Assembly (NCBI GenBank): GCA_003602485.1
Contig: QQSD01000048.1
Span: forward strand, 1-39,079
Reading direction: 5' to 3'
From: Candidatus Poseidoniales archaeon
GTDB taxonomy: Archaea; Thermoplasmatota; Poseidoniia; Poseidoniales; Poseidoniaceae
Length of the DNA stretch: 39,079 nt
The position numbers were made by a program, and so were the translations under genes. How positions within the stretch are numbered: position 1 is the stretch's first letter; each line of letters starts with the position of its first letter. This document shows positions 7,843 through 15,143 of the stretch, piece after piece. The notes under the pieces were generated by a model that did no database searches, was not told the origin of the DNA, and saw only the letters and a program-made list of their open reading frames with translations.

Positions 7843-8168
7843 GGAGACTTGACAGACGGAGAAAGCCGCGCAAGGCTCATGTTCGCCATATCTTGGTGAA
7901 GGGAAAACCCGAGGCAAAGATGATTCTTGAAGCCGTACAAACAGCGAAGAAACCCCTCAAGGTCTTCCGTAAAATGGCAAAGAAGTACTCCAATTGCCCC
8001 AGTGGGAGCAAAGGAGGTGACCTCGGTGAATTCATAGAAGGTCAAATGGTTCAAGATTTTGAAGAAGCGGTTTGGGCATCTGAACTTGAGACCGTACCCG
8101 ATGCATTCATCAAAACCCAATTCGGATTCCACATTTTGTGGGTGCACAGCAAAGGCCAGCTCGAGTAA
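7839..8168 (+). CDS. Parvulin-type peptidyl-prolyl isomerase
   Basis: A stand-alone rotamase domain of 109 residues. The parvulin landmarks are seen in order: HVRHILVK, an alpha-helical segment, the FRKMAKKYSNCPSGSKGGDLG block, and the final QFGFHILWV strand. The product lacks a signal peptide and has a very basic N-terminus (RRLDRRRKPRKAH), so it is probably cytosolic and might bind nucleic acid or ribosomes. It overlaps the GT2 gene by 4 nt, and tRNA-Pro on the opposite strand starts 5 nt after its stop. Similar small parvulins occur in Thaumarchaeota and Marine Group II. Confidence 0.9.
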   Translation: MRRLDRRRKPRKAHVRHILVKGKPEAKMILEAVQTAKKPLKVFRKMAKKYSNCPSGSKGGDLGEFIEGQMVQDFEEAVWASELETVPDAFIKTQFGFHILWVHSKGQLE

Positions 8169-8172
8169 GTGG

Positions 8173-8247
8173 TGGGCGTACCAAGATTTGAACTTGGGTC
8201 CAAGCGTCCCAAACGCCCGAGTATAGGCCAAACTAACCCATACGCCC
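8173..8247 (-). tRNA. tRNA-Pro (anticodon TGG)
   Basis: Read on the minus strand, the acceptor stem GGGCGTA pairs with TACGCCC, the discriminator is A, the T-loop is GTTCAAATC, and the anticodon stem GGGCG/CGCTT (with two G-U pairs) holds loop TTTGGGA, anticodon TGG. There is no intron and no encoded CCA. The gene is wedged between parvulin and the zinc-ribbon protein. Confidence 0.95.
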
Positions 8248-8281
8248 GTTGTCTTCTGCCACGAGGTCTTACCTATGAACT

Positions 8282-8722
8282 TCACTCAAAGAATTGCCAG
8301 TGTCCGTCGTCCAGACGCAGTGCAAAACCTTCACTTTCAGCACGTTCCATAAGGTCATCTACTGAAATTTCAGACTGATGTTTTTGAAGAGCAAGAAGGA
8401 CACTCACCCTATCAATAACACCGTTTTCATCTGCCTTTTTCCGAAGATATGACATCAATGATCTCGGTGAAAATTCTTCAGTTGCTTCAAATGAACGGTT
8501 ATGGCGCTCTAATTTCTCTCGAAGCGAGCCACGGAGCTCTTCAGGGGTGTTAGCAAGAGCAACTTCGATGTGAAGTTGTTGTGCTGAGTTCACCTCACAA
8601 ACAACTTCCGAATCACGCGGAAGGCCTTGACCACAATGAGGACAACGCCCCGTCAATGATCGATGGCCAAAACACTGCTCGCAATGAGGACAGCGTATGA
8701 CAAGCCATCGTTGTTCAGACAT
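8282..8722 (-). CDS. Zinc-ribbon protein with helical C-terminal domain
   Basis: A 146-residue protein from ATG 8722 (a TTG at 8734 is possible). An N-terminal zinc ribbon has CPHCEQCF and CPHCGQGL, two CxxC knuckles 16 residues apart. After a short linker a charged helical region follows, and residues 85-140 (SLMSYLRKKADENGVIDRVS, then ISVDDLMERAESEGF) have the helix pattern of a winged helix. No named family is recognised. The start is 12 nt after the stop of the PdaD-like gene, so these two are probably co-transcribed. A role in nucleic-acid or ribosome binding is a guess from the ribbon. Confidence 0.72.
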   Translation of the reverse strand: MSEQRWLVIRCPHCEQCFGHRSLTGRCPHCGQGLPRDSEVVCEVNSAQQLHIEVALANTPEELRGSLREKLERHNRSFEATEEFSPRSLMSYLRKKADENGVIDRVSVLLALQKHQSEISVDDLMERAESEGFALRLDDGHWQFFE

Positions 8723-8734
8723 AGACGTCCCCAA

Positions 8735-9424
8735 TCAAAGTGTGAAATCATGCTTATTTTGAGGTTGCCCCGGACGACGTGCAGGCGCTGCTGGAGCTTT
8801 TGTGTCAACTCGTTTCCTTGGTTCTTCTGCCCTTCTTGTAAGCGCTCCTCGGATAGGCCCGGTCTTTGTTCGTGCACCCAGGGAAAGAGATTCGGGAAGG
8901 ATGAGCGCAGCAACTGCAACACCGTGGTGGTCTTGTCCAGCAGTCACTTCATCAACTGCTACGTCAAACTGCAATACTTCGAGGTCACGACTGGCTAATC
9001 GTCGTTGTAGATTGCGACGGAGAAGAAGCACGGTCTCCTCATAATCAAGATCGGTTGTAATGGTGGCGACAATCGCACACTCATCTCCTTCTGGGGTGAC
9101 ACACGACGCCCATGCGACCCCTGCAGAAGCCGTTGAACCGTTCCAAGCATAAGCCGTTGCAAGATGGCATTCGACCAACGAACCCATCGGGAGTGGGCGA
9201 GGAATGGCCACACCAAAACCAAGTGGCAACATTGCCCCTTGAGCCTGAATCAAACGTACATCGCCCAAGCCCAATTCAACCAAACCTTGGTCAAAGGCAT
9301 CCTCTGCATTTTCACCCCAAGGCGCCACCGCAGTCATCAACCATCCAGGGCAATCGGGACCTTTTGCGCCTTGCATGATTCTACACAAGCGCAACGGGTT
9401 CATGAATAACATGGTCATGGGCAT
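8735..9424 (-). CDS. PdaD-fold protein (pyruvoyl arginine decarboxylase-like), cleavage serines absent
   Basis: The central 150 residues resemble archaeal pyruvoyl-dependent arginine decarboxylase in order and spacing: AFDQGLVELGLGDVRLIQ, a MLP segment, LPMGSLVE, TASAGVAWAS and a C-terminal VAVAALIL strand. In the characterised enzyme, self-cleavage occurs between two serines in the segment after VNLI; here the same place reads AQGAMLP, with neither serine. As recalled from the M. jannaschii protein, this would prevent pyruvoyl formation. A 45-residue basic, Pro/Ala-rich tail follows. The protein may be a non-catalytic or re-purposed paralogue. The start is uncertain: ATG 9424 is only 3 nt from a divergent start; ATG 9403 or 9376 are also possible. 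Confidence 0.7.
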   Translation of the reverse strand: MPMTMLFMNPLRLCRIMQGAKGPDCPGWLMTAVAPWGENAEDAFDQGLVELGLGDVRLIQAQGAMLPLGFGVAIPRPLPMGSLVECHLATAYAWNGSTASAGVAWASCVTPEGDECAIVATITTDLDYEETVLLLRRNLQRRLASRDLEVLQFDVAVDEVTAGQDHHGVAVAALILPESLSLGARTKTGPIRGALTRRAEEPRKRVDTKAPAAPARRPGQPQNKHDFTL

Positions 9425-9427
9425 TTC

Positions 9428-9721
9428 ATGGCCAAGGTGGCGCGGGGCATTCTCATGTTGACCCTTGGCGGTGTATTTGCATTGGTTCTTTTGACCCTAT
9501 TCCAAGATAGTGAGTTTACACTTGCATTGGTCATTGCGACTCTTTTCACTACGTCACTTGGCATATTTTTACTGTTCCAAAATTCAACTGGAACGCACGA
9601 ACAGCGACACGTAGGAACTGGCAACATTCAGTCGGCCAACGGACGAGAGGACTCCACAATAGCAGCTTCGAGCCCAGACCTTCCAGACCCACTCGACTAC
9701 CAACTTGATATTCCTCTGTGA
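9428..9721 (+). CDS. Small membrane protein, two helices
   Basis: A 97-residue protein with two transmembrane helices (ILMLTLGGVFALVLLTLF and FTLALVIATLFTTSLGIFLL) joined by a short loop (QDSE), and a 45-residue polar acidic tail ending PLDYQLDIPL. No family is recognised. The gene stop at 9721 directly abuts the fttA stop at 9722, and its ATG is 3 nt from the divergent PdaD-like start. Any promoter must therefore lie inside the neighbouring coding region. The frame is compact and the helices are well formed, which supports coding. Confidence 0.7.
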   Translation: MAKVARGILMLTLGGVFALVLLTLFQDSEFTLALVIATLFTTSLGIFLLFQNSTGTHEQRHVGTGNIQSANGREDSTIAASSPDLPDPLDYQLDIPL

Positions 9722-11626
9722 TCAAAACAGGCGGACTGTTTCAAGATTACTGGGAGCGTATGTCATGCAATTGTATCTCTCACGCAGCGTGAGGCCAAGT
9801 TCGTTGCATTTCTGGTAATCACCGTGATGACAAATAATGTTCTTTGGTGTCGGATTGATACGGTCAACGAAATCAAGCAGTTGTCGTCGGTCGGAGTGCC
9901 CTGAGAATCCATCGATCGTGACCATTTCACATCCAATCTTGACAATCTCGGTTTTACCGTTGATGAGCATGGGCACTTCCCCAAACCCTTTCTGAAGGCG
10001 ACGGCCAAGTGTTCCTTCAGCCTGGTATCCAACAAAGCAAAGTGAGTTTCGCTCTTCGTGAGCCCAATTCTTGAAGTATTCCATAACTGGACCTCCATTG
10101 AGCATTCCAGATGTTGCCAACACAATACATGGAGACGTGTCCATGATGATGCTTTCTCGGAGTTCACGTCCTTTCACTGGCCTGAACCATTCACTTGTGA
10201 AGGGGTTTTCACCATCGTCCTTGAGCAGAGACTTGCTCAGACTCTTTGTGAGATAATTTGGGTGCGAAGCGTGAATCGCTGTCGCTTCCTGAATCATTCC
10301 ATCAAGCCAGACGGGTACGGGTTTGACGGCTCCAGAGCGGAATAATTCGTCAATTGCAATCATCACTTCTTGACTCCGTCCGACTGCAAAGACTGGACAG
10401 ATCATTTTACCACCACGCATCAGCGTGCGTGAGACGATGTCTTGGAGTTCTTGATTGGCTTCTTGACGGGAGGGTTGGTAGTCACCAGAGGCTCCGTAGG
10501 TGGATTCAATGACAAGTGTCTCCACCCGTGGAAAACGGGTGTTAGCCGCATCAAAGAGCCATGACTTCTCGTACTTTTGGTCACCACTGAAGACAATGTT
10601 ATGCCTTCCATCTGCGATGTTAAGATGAACCGCAGAGGACCCAAGAATGTGGCCTGCGTTCGAGAAGGTCAACTTCACATCAGGAGCGATGTCAGTCGTT
10701 GAATCCCAATCGACATCAACGACGTGTTTCATACACATTCTGATATCTTCCATATCGTATGCTGAACGCTTGCCTTCTGCTCCTCCGACTTTCAGGTAAT
10801 CTGTTTGCAAGAGCAACATGAGATCACGAGTAGGTGGGGTGCAATAGACAGGACCTCTGTATCCGTACTTGAACAGGACTGGGAGCATTCCAGCGTGGTC
10901 GAGATGGGAGTGAGTGAGAACTACTGCGTCAAGTTTCTCGAGGGGCAATGCTTCTGGGGCATTGAAAAACGGCATTGGGTCCGTATCTGAAGCGATGTTG
11001 ACACCAACGTCGATCATGATTCTGGATTCATTGGTAGTGACATAATGGCATGCACGACCGACTTCTCTGTATGATCCCAATGCAGTAACACGGGCCCATG
11101 ATGACCCGGGACGTGTCGGCCTGTGAATATTCAAACCGAAATCCTTGAGCAGTTTACGTCGCTCATCTGCAAAGGACTGGCGGTACATTCGGATGTCATG
11201 CACGGTCTTTGAAAACAACGGTGGTGTTCGTTCTACTTTGACGGCCCAACCTGTTTCGTCCCGGATTCTCTTGTTGTTCTCACCTTTTCTACCAATTGCC
11301 TTTCCAGGATGCTGACATTGAATTGTCACTTCTCGGTAACATCCGTCAAAATACATCTCCGAAACCTCTGCTTCTTTCGGAATAAGCTCTTCAATGAAAT
11401 CTTTCGCATCATCAATGGGCATCATTTTGTCGATTGGAGTCCTAAGGACTATTTTTCGCTTGATACGGCGGGCTATTTTCCCAATGAGGCCATCACTGCC
11501 GGTGAAAGGACCCATTTGTGAGGTTATGATCGCGATATTTCCTGCCTCAAGGTCGACGGTATATTCGATATTTCGTGGAATAATCTTCGCGATTTCATCC
11601 TTCAGTTGCTTGTAGGTCATTTGCAT
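9722..11626 (-). CDS. fttA: Transcription termination factor FttA (aCPSF1), KH/beta-CASP ribonuclease
   Basis: The archaeal homologue of CPSF73, which cleaves nascent RNA at U-rich sites and ends transcription. The 634 residues hold N-terminal KH domains (second GxxG loop GKAIGRKGENN at 108-118), then a metallo-beta-lactamase core with THSHLDHAG at 238-246 and SGDQKYE, and the beta-CASP inserts CPVFAVGRSQEVM, ATSGMLNGGP, SGHSDRRQLLDF and CHHGD. All metal ligands appear present, so it should be active. A GGTGA element precedes the first ATG at 11626, and the next ATG is two codons on. It lies downstream of psmB on the same strand, a pairing I recall from other euryarchaea. Confidence 0.97.
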   Translation of the reverse strand: MQMTYKQLKDEIAKIIPRNIEYTVDLEAGNIAIITSQMGPFTGSDGLIGKIARRIKRKIVLRTPIDKMMPIDDAKDFIEELIPKEAEVSEMYFDGCYREVTIQCQHPGKAIGRKGENNKRIRDETGWAVKVERTPPLFSKTVHDIRMYRQSFADERRKLLKDFGLNIHRPTRPGSSWARVTALGSYREVGRACHYVTTNESRIMIDVGVNIASDTDPMPFFNAPEALPLEKLDAVVLTHSHLDHAGMLPVLFKYGYRGPVYCTPPTRDLMLLLQTDYLKVGGAEGKRSAYDMEDIRMCMKHVVDVDWDSTTDIAPDVKLTFSNAGHILGSSAVHLNIADGRHNIVFSGDQKYEKSWLFDAANTRFPRVETLVIESTYGASGDYQPSRQEANQELQDIVSRTLMRGGKMICPVFAVGRSQEVMIAIDELFRSGAVKPVPVWLDGMIQEATAIHASHPNYLTKSLSKSLLKDDGENPFTSEWFRPVKGRELRESIIMDTSPCIVLATSGMLNGGPVMEYFKNWAHEERNSLCFVGYQAEGTLGRRLQKGFGEVPMLINGKTEIVKIGCEMVTIDGFSGHSDRRQLLDFVDRINPTPKNIICHHGDYQKCNELGLTLRERYNCMTYAPSNLETVRLF

Positions 11627-11632
11627 TTTTGT

Positions 11633-11645
11633 TCACCTAAGGTGA
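11633..11645. promoter_or_regulatory. Palindrome including the fttA ribosome binding site
   Basis: TCACCTAAGGTGA is a perfect 6-bp palindrome with one central base, 6 nt upstream of the fttA ATG. On the minus strand its AGGTGA half is a good Shine-Dalgarno match. The symmetry may be chance, or it could act as an operator or allow the ribosome binding site to pair. Confidence 0.4.
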
Positions 11646-11711
11646 CCCGCAGTCAACGTTGACCACATAGCGCAAGGTGCGCAGTGCGGCGAAAAACCGC
11701 GGGAATTGAGT

Positions 11712-12332
11712 TCACTTGAGGAGTTTTGCAATCTCGTCTTGTGAAAGTTGTACATAGCCTGAATTTGGGGTGATGACTGCCAAATCCATGCCGTTACCGG
11801 AAGCCGCATCACGTTGGCCGGATGCATGTAGCGCTCGTGCTGCCAATTTTAATGCCTCCGCCTGCGTCATGTTATCCTTGAACCCGTCTTCGAGAACACC
11901 GTACATGTAGGGAGAGCCTGAACCTGTTGCACAGTATACGTCAGGAATTGAACCGCCAGCGGAGTCAATGGAGTAAACGTGGCCACCATCTGCGTCAACG
12001 CCAACAATCAGCAATTGTACCCAGTGAGGGCGACCTGAGAGAATGTTAGCGGTCAACGTAGCCGCTCCTTTCACCGTCATGGATTGTTGACGGCGAAGCT
12101 CGAAGAGTGCGACTTCGGCAGTAAGGGTGCGTGAGAGTGACTGTGCGTGACCGACGAGACCCGCAGTTGTTAGAGCAAGGTTGTTGCCGATTTTGAATAA
12201 TTTTTGGACGCTTTTATTTGCGATAAAATGACCCATTGTTGCACGATGATCTGCTCCAACAACGACACCACCCTTGAAGGTAATACCGATGGTGCTGGTT
12301 CCTGTTTTCAAGACGCCCTGATGCTCTGACAT
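11712..12332 (-). CDS. psmB: Proteasome subunit beta
   Basis: Catalytic beta subunit of the 20S proteasome. The precursor is 206 residues. A short propeptide MSEHQGVLKTG precedes TSTIGITF, so Thr12 becomes the N-terminal nucleophile after autocleavage. The active-site Asp and Lys lie in GADHRAT and in IANKSVQKLFKIG, and the GSGSPYMYGVLE segment and C-terminal SGNGMDLAVIT match archaeal psmB. A strong GGAGGAG ribosome binding site (12341-12347) sits 8 nt before the ATG. fttA follows 85 nt downstream on the same strand; between them lie two short GC-rich inverted repeats. The alpha subunit is not in the window. Confidence 0.97.
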   Translation of the reverse strand: MSEHQGVLKTGTSTIGITFKGGVVVGADHRATMGHFIANKSVQKLFKIGNNLALTTAGLVGHAQSLSRTLTAEVALFELRRQQSMTVKGAATLTANILSGRPHWVQLLIVGVDADGGHVYSIDSAGGSIPDVYCATGSGSPYMYGVLEDGFKDNMTQAEALKLAARALHASGQRDAASGNGMDLAVITPNSGYVQLSQDEIAKLLK

Positions 12333-12465
12333 GGTATCTTCTCCTCCACGACACTTCTTGAACCTTGAGGCACTTTACCATCAACCACACGATTCAGAAG
12401 CCCAGATGATTCGCCCGCTGAGAAGAAGTTCGTAGCGAACGACGTTGTTTAGATTAAACAAAGGG

Positions 12466-12483
12466 GAGGCTTGATGAAGCCTC
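12466..12483 (+). promoter_or_regulatory. Stem-loop in the sepF leader
   Basis: GAGGCTT pairs perfectly with AAGCCTC around a GATG loop, 16 nt before the sepF ATG. A TATA-like GATTAAAC lies about 18 nt upstream of it, so the hairpin would be near the 5' end of the mRNA. It could influence translation. A terminator seems unlikely because no gene ends upstream on this strand. Confidence 0.4.
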
Positions 12484-12499
12484 GCTTTGTTGCGCCAAC

Positions 12500-13114
12500 A
12501 TGCGCAGAAGGAAACGGCGGGAACCTGACGAGGCTCAGTCTTCGCTCGACCGTTTCTCTGGTGCTGCACCATCGCAGACTCCTCCCGAAGAGCAGGTCCC
12601 CTCAATGCCTGACTTGGACCTCTTAGAGGCAGCAGAAGCGAAGTTGGATGCACCGCCTGGAGAAGTAGTGAACGCTGCCCAAGAAGATAGCAAAGCGTTG
12701 AGGCAGTTTGAGATGCCCAGTAATCGCCGTGAAGTTCGCGTCAAGCCGTCCTCAAGCACCATGCAGTACCATGACCTTGGCGTATTGTATCCCAACGCAC
12801 CCGTCCCATTACAGGAAGGCGGCATGGTTCTTCACAATTCTACACTCCACGACCTCACGGGTTGTGCAACGCTCATGAATTGGGTGGCAGACGGGCATGC
12901 ATGCATCGTGGAGATGAAGCGAATGATGCAACGTACCACTGAGTTCAATCAAGCATTGAGCACACTTCATGCATTTGTTGAAGGAGATGCTCAAGGCCAA
13001 ATCATACGAATTACGGACACTCGCCTCATGCTGCTACCACAAGGTTGTCGAGGACTCAGAGGAACCGAGATGGAAGGTTTCACGGCTGCCCAAAGCGACT
13101 TCTCGGAGGTATAA
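12500..13114 (+). CDS. sepF: SepF-like cell division protein
   Basis: A 204-residue protein. The first 100 residues are polar and probably disordered (basic start MRRRKRREPDE, Pro/Ala-rich middle). The last 95 residues match the SepF domain: HDLTGCATLMNWVADGHACI, then a helix and FVEGDAQGQIIRITDTRLML, the strand-helix-strand pattern that dimerises and binds the FtsZ tail. In Archaea SepF is the membrane anchor of FtsZ. The usual N-terminal amphipathic membrane-targeting helix is not obvious here, since the start is strongly basic rather than amphipathic. zpr1 follows with a 2-nt gap, so the two are one transcript. The SepF call rests on domain pattern and is not certain. Confidence 0.68.
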   Translation: MRRRKRREPDEAQSSLDRFSGAAPSQTPPEEQVPSMPDLDLLEAAEAKLDAPPGEVVNAAQEDSKALRQFEMPSNRREVRVKPSSSTMQYHDLGVLYPNAPVPLQEGGMVLHNSTLHDLTGCATLMNWVADGHACIVEMKRMMQRTTEFNQALSTLHAFVEGDAQGQIIRITDTRLMLLPQGCRGLRGTEMEGFTAAQSDFSEV

Positions 13115-13116
13115 CC

Positions 13117-13755
13117 GTGAATGAACAGGACCTCGATTTTCCATGCCCGATTTGTTCAGCAACGGGACAGGTCAAGATGATCACTCACATTGATGAAATT
13201 CCATATTTCGGAGAACATACACAATTGACCTTGATGTGTAACGCTTGTGGATGGACACAAACTGATTTCATTCCTGCAGAAGGTAAGAAAGCAGGGGGTT
13301 GGACGCTCCTCCTTGACGACCCGAGTAAACTCCGGGCTCGAGTCGTACGATCTTCATCCTGCACGGTATTGATTCCCGAACTCGACCTTCAAGTGAATCC
13401 AGGAAGCAGTTCAACAGGCTATGTTTCAAATGTTGAAGGCGTCATTCTCCGTTTTCAGGAAATCATTGCAATGGTTCAACGAGACGTCATGGCTCAACTT
13501 GAGGAGGGGAGTGAAGAGGAGAGTCTGCTTGAAGAGCAACTTCAAACCCTTGTCAATTTGACATTACGACTCCACTCACTAAGCGAAGAGGGAGCAACAC
13601 CTCTCACGCTCGAACTCCTTGACCCCCACGGACATTCAATGATTCTTCACGAGGATGCCTTAGAGCGTACGCTCAGCGAAGAAGAGCTTGAGAAGTTGCC
13701 AGTAGGCCCTGACCCTGCAGTATTTTCAACCGATGAAATGGACGATTCAGCGTGA
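13117..13755 (+). CDS. ZPR1 zinc-finger domain protein
   Basis: The 212-residue product starts at a GTG 2 nt after the sepF stop; the longer frame from 13045 would overlap sepF by 70 nt and is rejected. The N-terminal zinc finger reads CPICSATGQV with CNACGWTQTDF after a 29-residue spacer, the CxxC...CxxC pattern of ZPR1. A beta-rich domain follows (ELDLQVNPGSSSTGYVSNVEG, here shortened to the conserved GSSSTGYVSNVEG), then helical and acidic stretches ending in DEMDDSA. In eukaryotes ZPR1 is a folding factor for eEF1A; archaeal single-domain versions are thought to act likewise, which is inference. Its last 9 nt overlap the trpS 3' end on the other strand. Confidence 0.88.
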   Translation: MNEQDLDFPCPICSATGQVKMITHIDEIPYFGEHTQLTLMCNACGWTQTDFIPAEGKKAGGWTLLLDDPSKLRARVVRSSSCTVLIPELDLQVNPGSSSTGYVSNVEGVILRFQEIIAMVQRDVMAQLEEGSEEESLLEEQLQTLVNLTLRLHSLSEEGATPLTLELLDPHGHSMILHEDALERTLSEEELEKLPVGPDPAVFSTDEMDDSA

Positions 13756-15132
13756 GTCTGAGGCAAGGAAGTCTTGGATTGAATGTGCTGTTTGGTCTCG
13801 CATCTCATGCAAGTGACTCATCCAAGCTGAGGCTCGTTCGATGCACAATTGTTTCATCTCACCAGCCAGAATCTTCCCCGAACGGAATCCTGAGTTGATT
13901 TCTGCAAGGAAGGTGTCGTCTTCTTCAAAGAAATACATCATGTATTGGTAGGCAACATCAACATCGGGATTCCCTCCAAGACGTCGGTGTTCCTCAACAG
14001 TGGCTTGGCCTCCTGAAAAGGCTCGCTTGATTTTCTTCTCGACCGTCGCCAAATCATCCCGCAAAAAGAGCGTTGTTTTAGGTTGGCTACTACTCATTTT
14101 ACTGCCAGTCATACCAACTGCAAAGTGATGGTAGGTCGAAGCGGGAGCCAAAAGACCCATACCTCCTAGGCTTCGTTCAAGTGCAAGAAGAGCCATACGA
14201 ATACCGTGCTTGTCACGTGTTGTCGCTGAGGGGACGTGTACGTGACCTTGTTTGGGATTGGACATGATGTCCGAAAAGCCCAACGAAGCGACTGCGGAAA
14301 CCACACGGTCACACATTGCTTTGACCTTCTCTTTGTCCAACCGACCGTTCGCCATCTGTCCAAAAATCGATGCGTTCTCGTCGTGCACGCTGAGGTTGAT
14401 CAATACGCCCTTTGAGGATGAATCTTTGAGATTAAACCAGTTGGTTTTACTGGCAAGACCGCGTGTCAATCGGAGATGTGGGTCTTGGTCAACACCTACT
14501 GGAACAACAATTGGACGAAGCCCTCCGTATTCTTCCGTCTGAGGGTGTAAGATATCACCTACTTGGACAAGAGGGGCTTGTACGTGGGCCAGGTTAGTAT
14601 CTCCTCCGAATCCATAAATCGACTCAAATTCATTGAGATTCGTTCGCTTTCCAAGTTGGAAACCAAGTCGTTGAACCACTGGACGAGTTGATTGAAAGTA
14701 TACGTTCGTTCGTTCCGGGTCAAGGCCCAAAGCAGCATAGTGGGCAATGTACTCATTGAGAGCTACTTCACGGCCTTTTGCCAACGAAACACCCCGAGTA
14801 GCTTGACTTTCTAAATCAGCAACGGCGATGGTCACATCGCCACCCTGCTTCTGAAACCATTTGACCTGTTCAACAACCATCGAATGGCCGAGGTGCATTT
14901 GACCACTCGGCATGAGTCCGGTTAAAACCCCAAAAGGATCGTCTTTACGTTGAGCTTCTTGAATCACGTCAAGGTCTCGGTGTGCGAAGACAATACCTCG
15001 TCGGTGGAGTTTTGACGGAGAAGAGAGCGAATCACCTGAAAGTGGGCTCAGCCCAAATTGCTCAATGATACGATCATAATCGGTAGATTGAGCACTCCCC
15101 CAGGGGTCGATGATGATATCGTCATTACCCAC
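13747..15132 (-). CDS. trpS: Tryptophanyl-tRNA synthetase
   Basis: Class I synthetase of 461 residues of the archaeal/eukaryotic TrpRS type. The N-terminus carries IIDPWGSAQSTDYDRIIEQF (the archaeal DPWG signature), the HIGH box is HLGH within GLMPSGQMHLGHSM, and the KMSKS loop is KMSSS in GMTGSKMSSSQP. Also seen are the tryptophan-pocket segment PVGVDQDPHLRLTR and a C-terminal helical anticodon-binding part. The start is GTG 15132: a GAGGTG ribosome binding site at 15139-15144 overlaps the stop of the upstream secreted-protein gene, so the two genes are an operon. It ends by overlapping zpr1 tail to tail by 9 nt. Confidence 0.95.
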   Translation of the reverse strand: MGNDDIIIDPWGSAQSTDYDRIIEQFGLSPLSGDSLSSPSKLHRRGIVFAHRDLDVIQEAQRKDDPFGVLTGLMPSGQMHLGHSMVVEQVKWFQKQGGDVTIAVADLESQATRGVSLAKGREVALNEYIAHYAALGLDPERTNVYFQSTRPVVQRLGFQLGKRTNLNEFESIYGFGGDTNLAHVQAPLVQVGDILHPQTEEYGGLRPIVVPVGVDQDPHLRLTRGLASKTNWFNLKDSSSKGVLINLSVHDENASIFGQMANGRLDKEKVKAMCDRVVSAVASLGFSDIMSNPKQGHVHVPSATTRDKHGIRMALLALERSLGGMGLLAPASTYHHFAVGMTGSKMSSSQPKTTLFLRDDLATVEKKIKRAFSGGQATVEEHRRLGGNPDVDVAYQYMMYFFEEDDTFLAEINSGFRSGKILAGEMKQLCIERASAWMSHLHEMRDQTAHSIQDFLASDSR

Positions 15133-15143
15133 TCAGAGCACCT

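Noticed and set aside
7677-8285. 202-codon minus-strand frame opposite the GT2 and parvulin genes and tRNA-Pro
   Set aside because: It runs across a tRNA gene and two clear genes; shadow frame.
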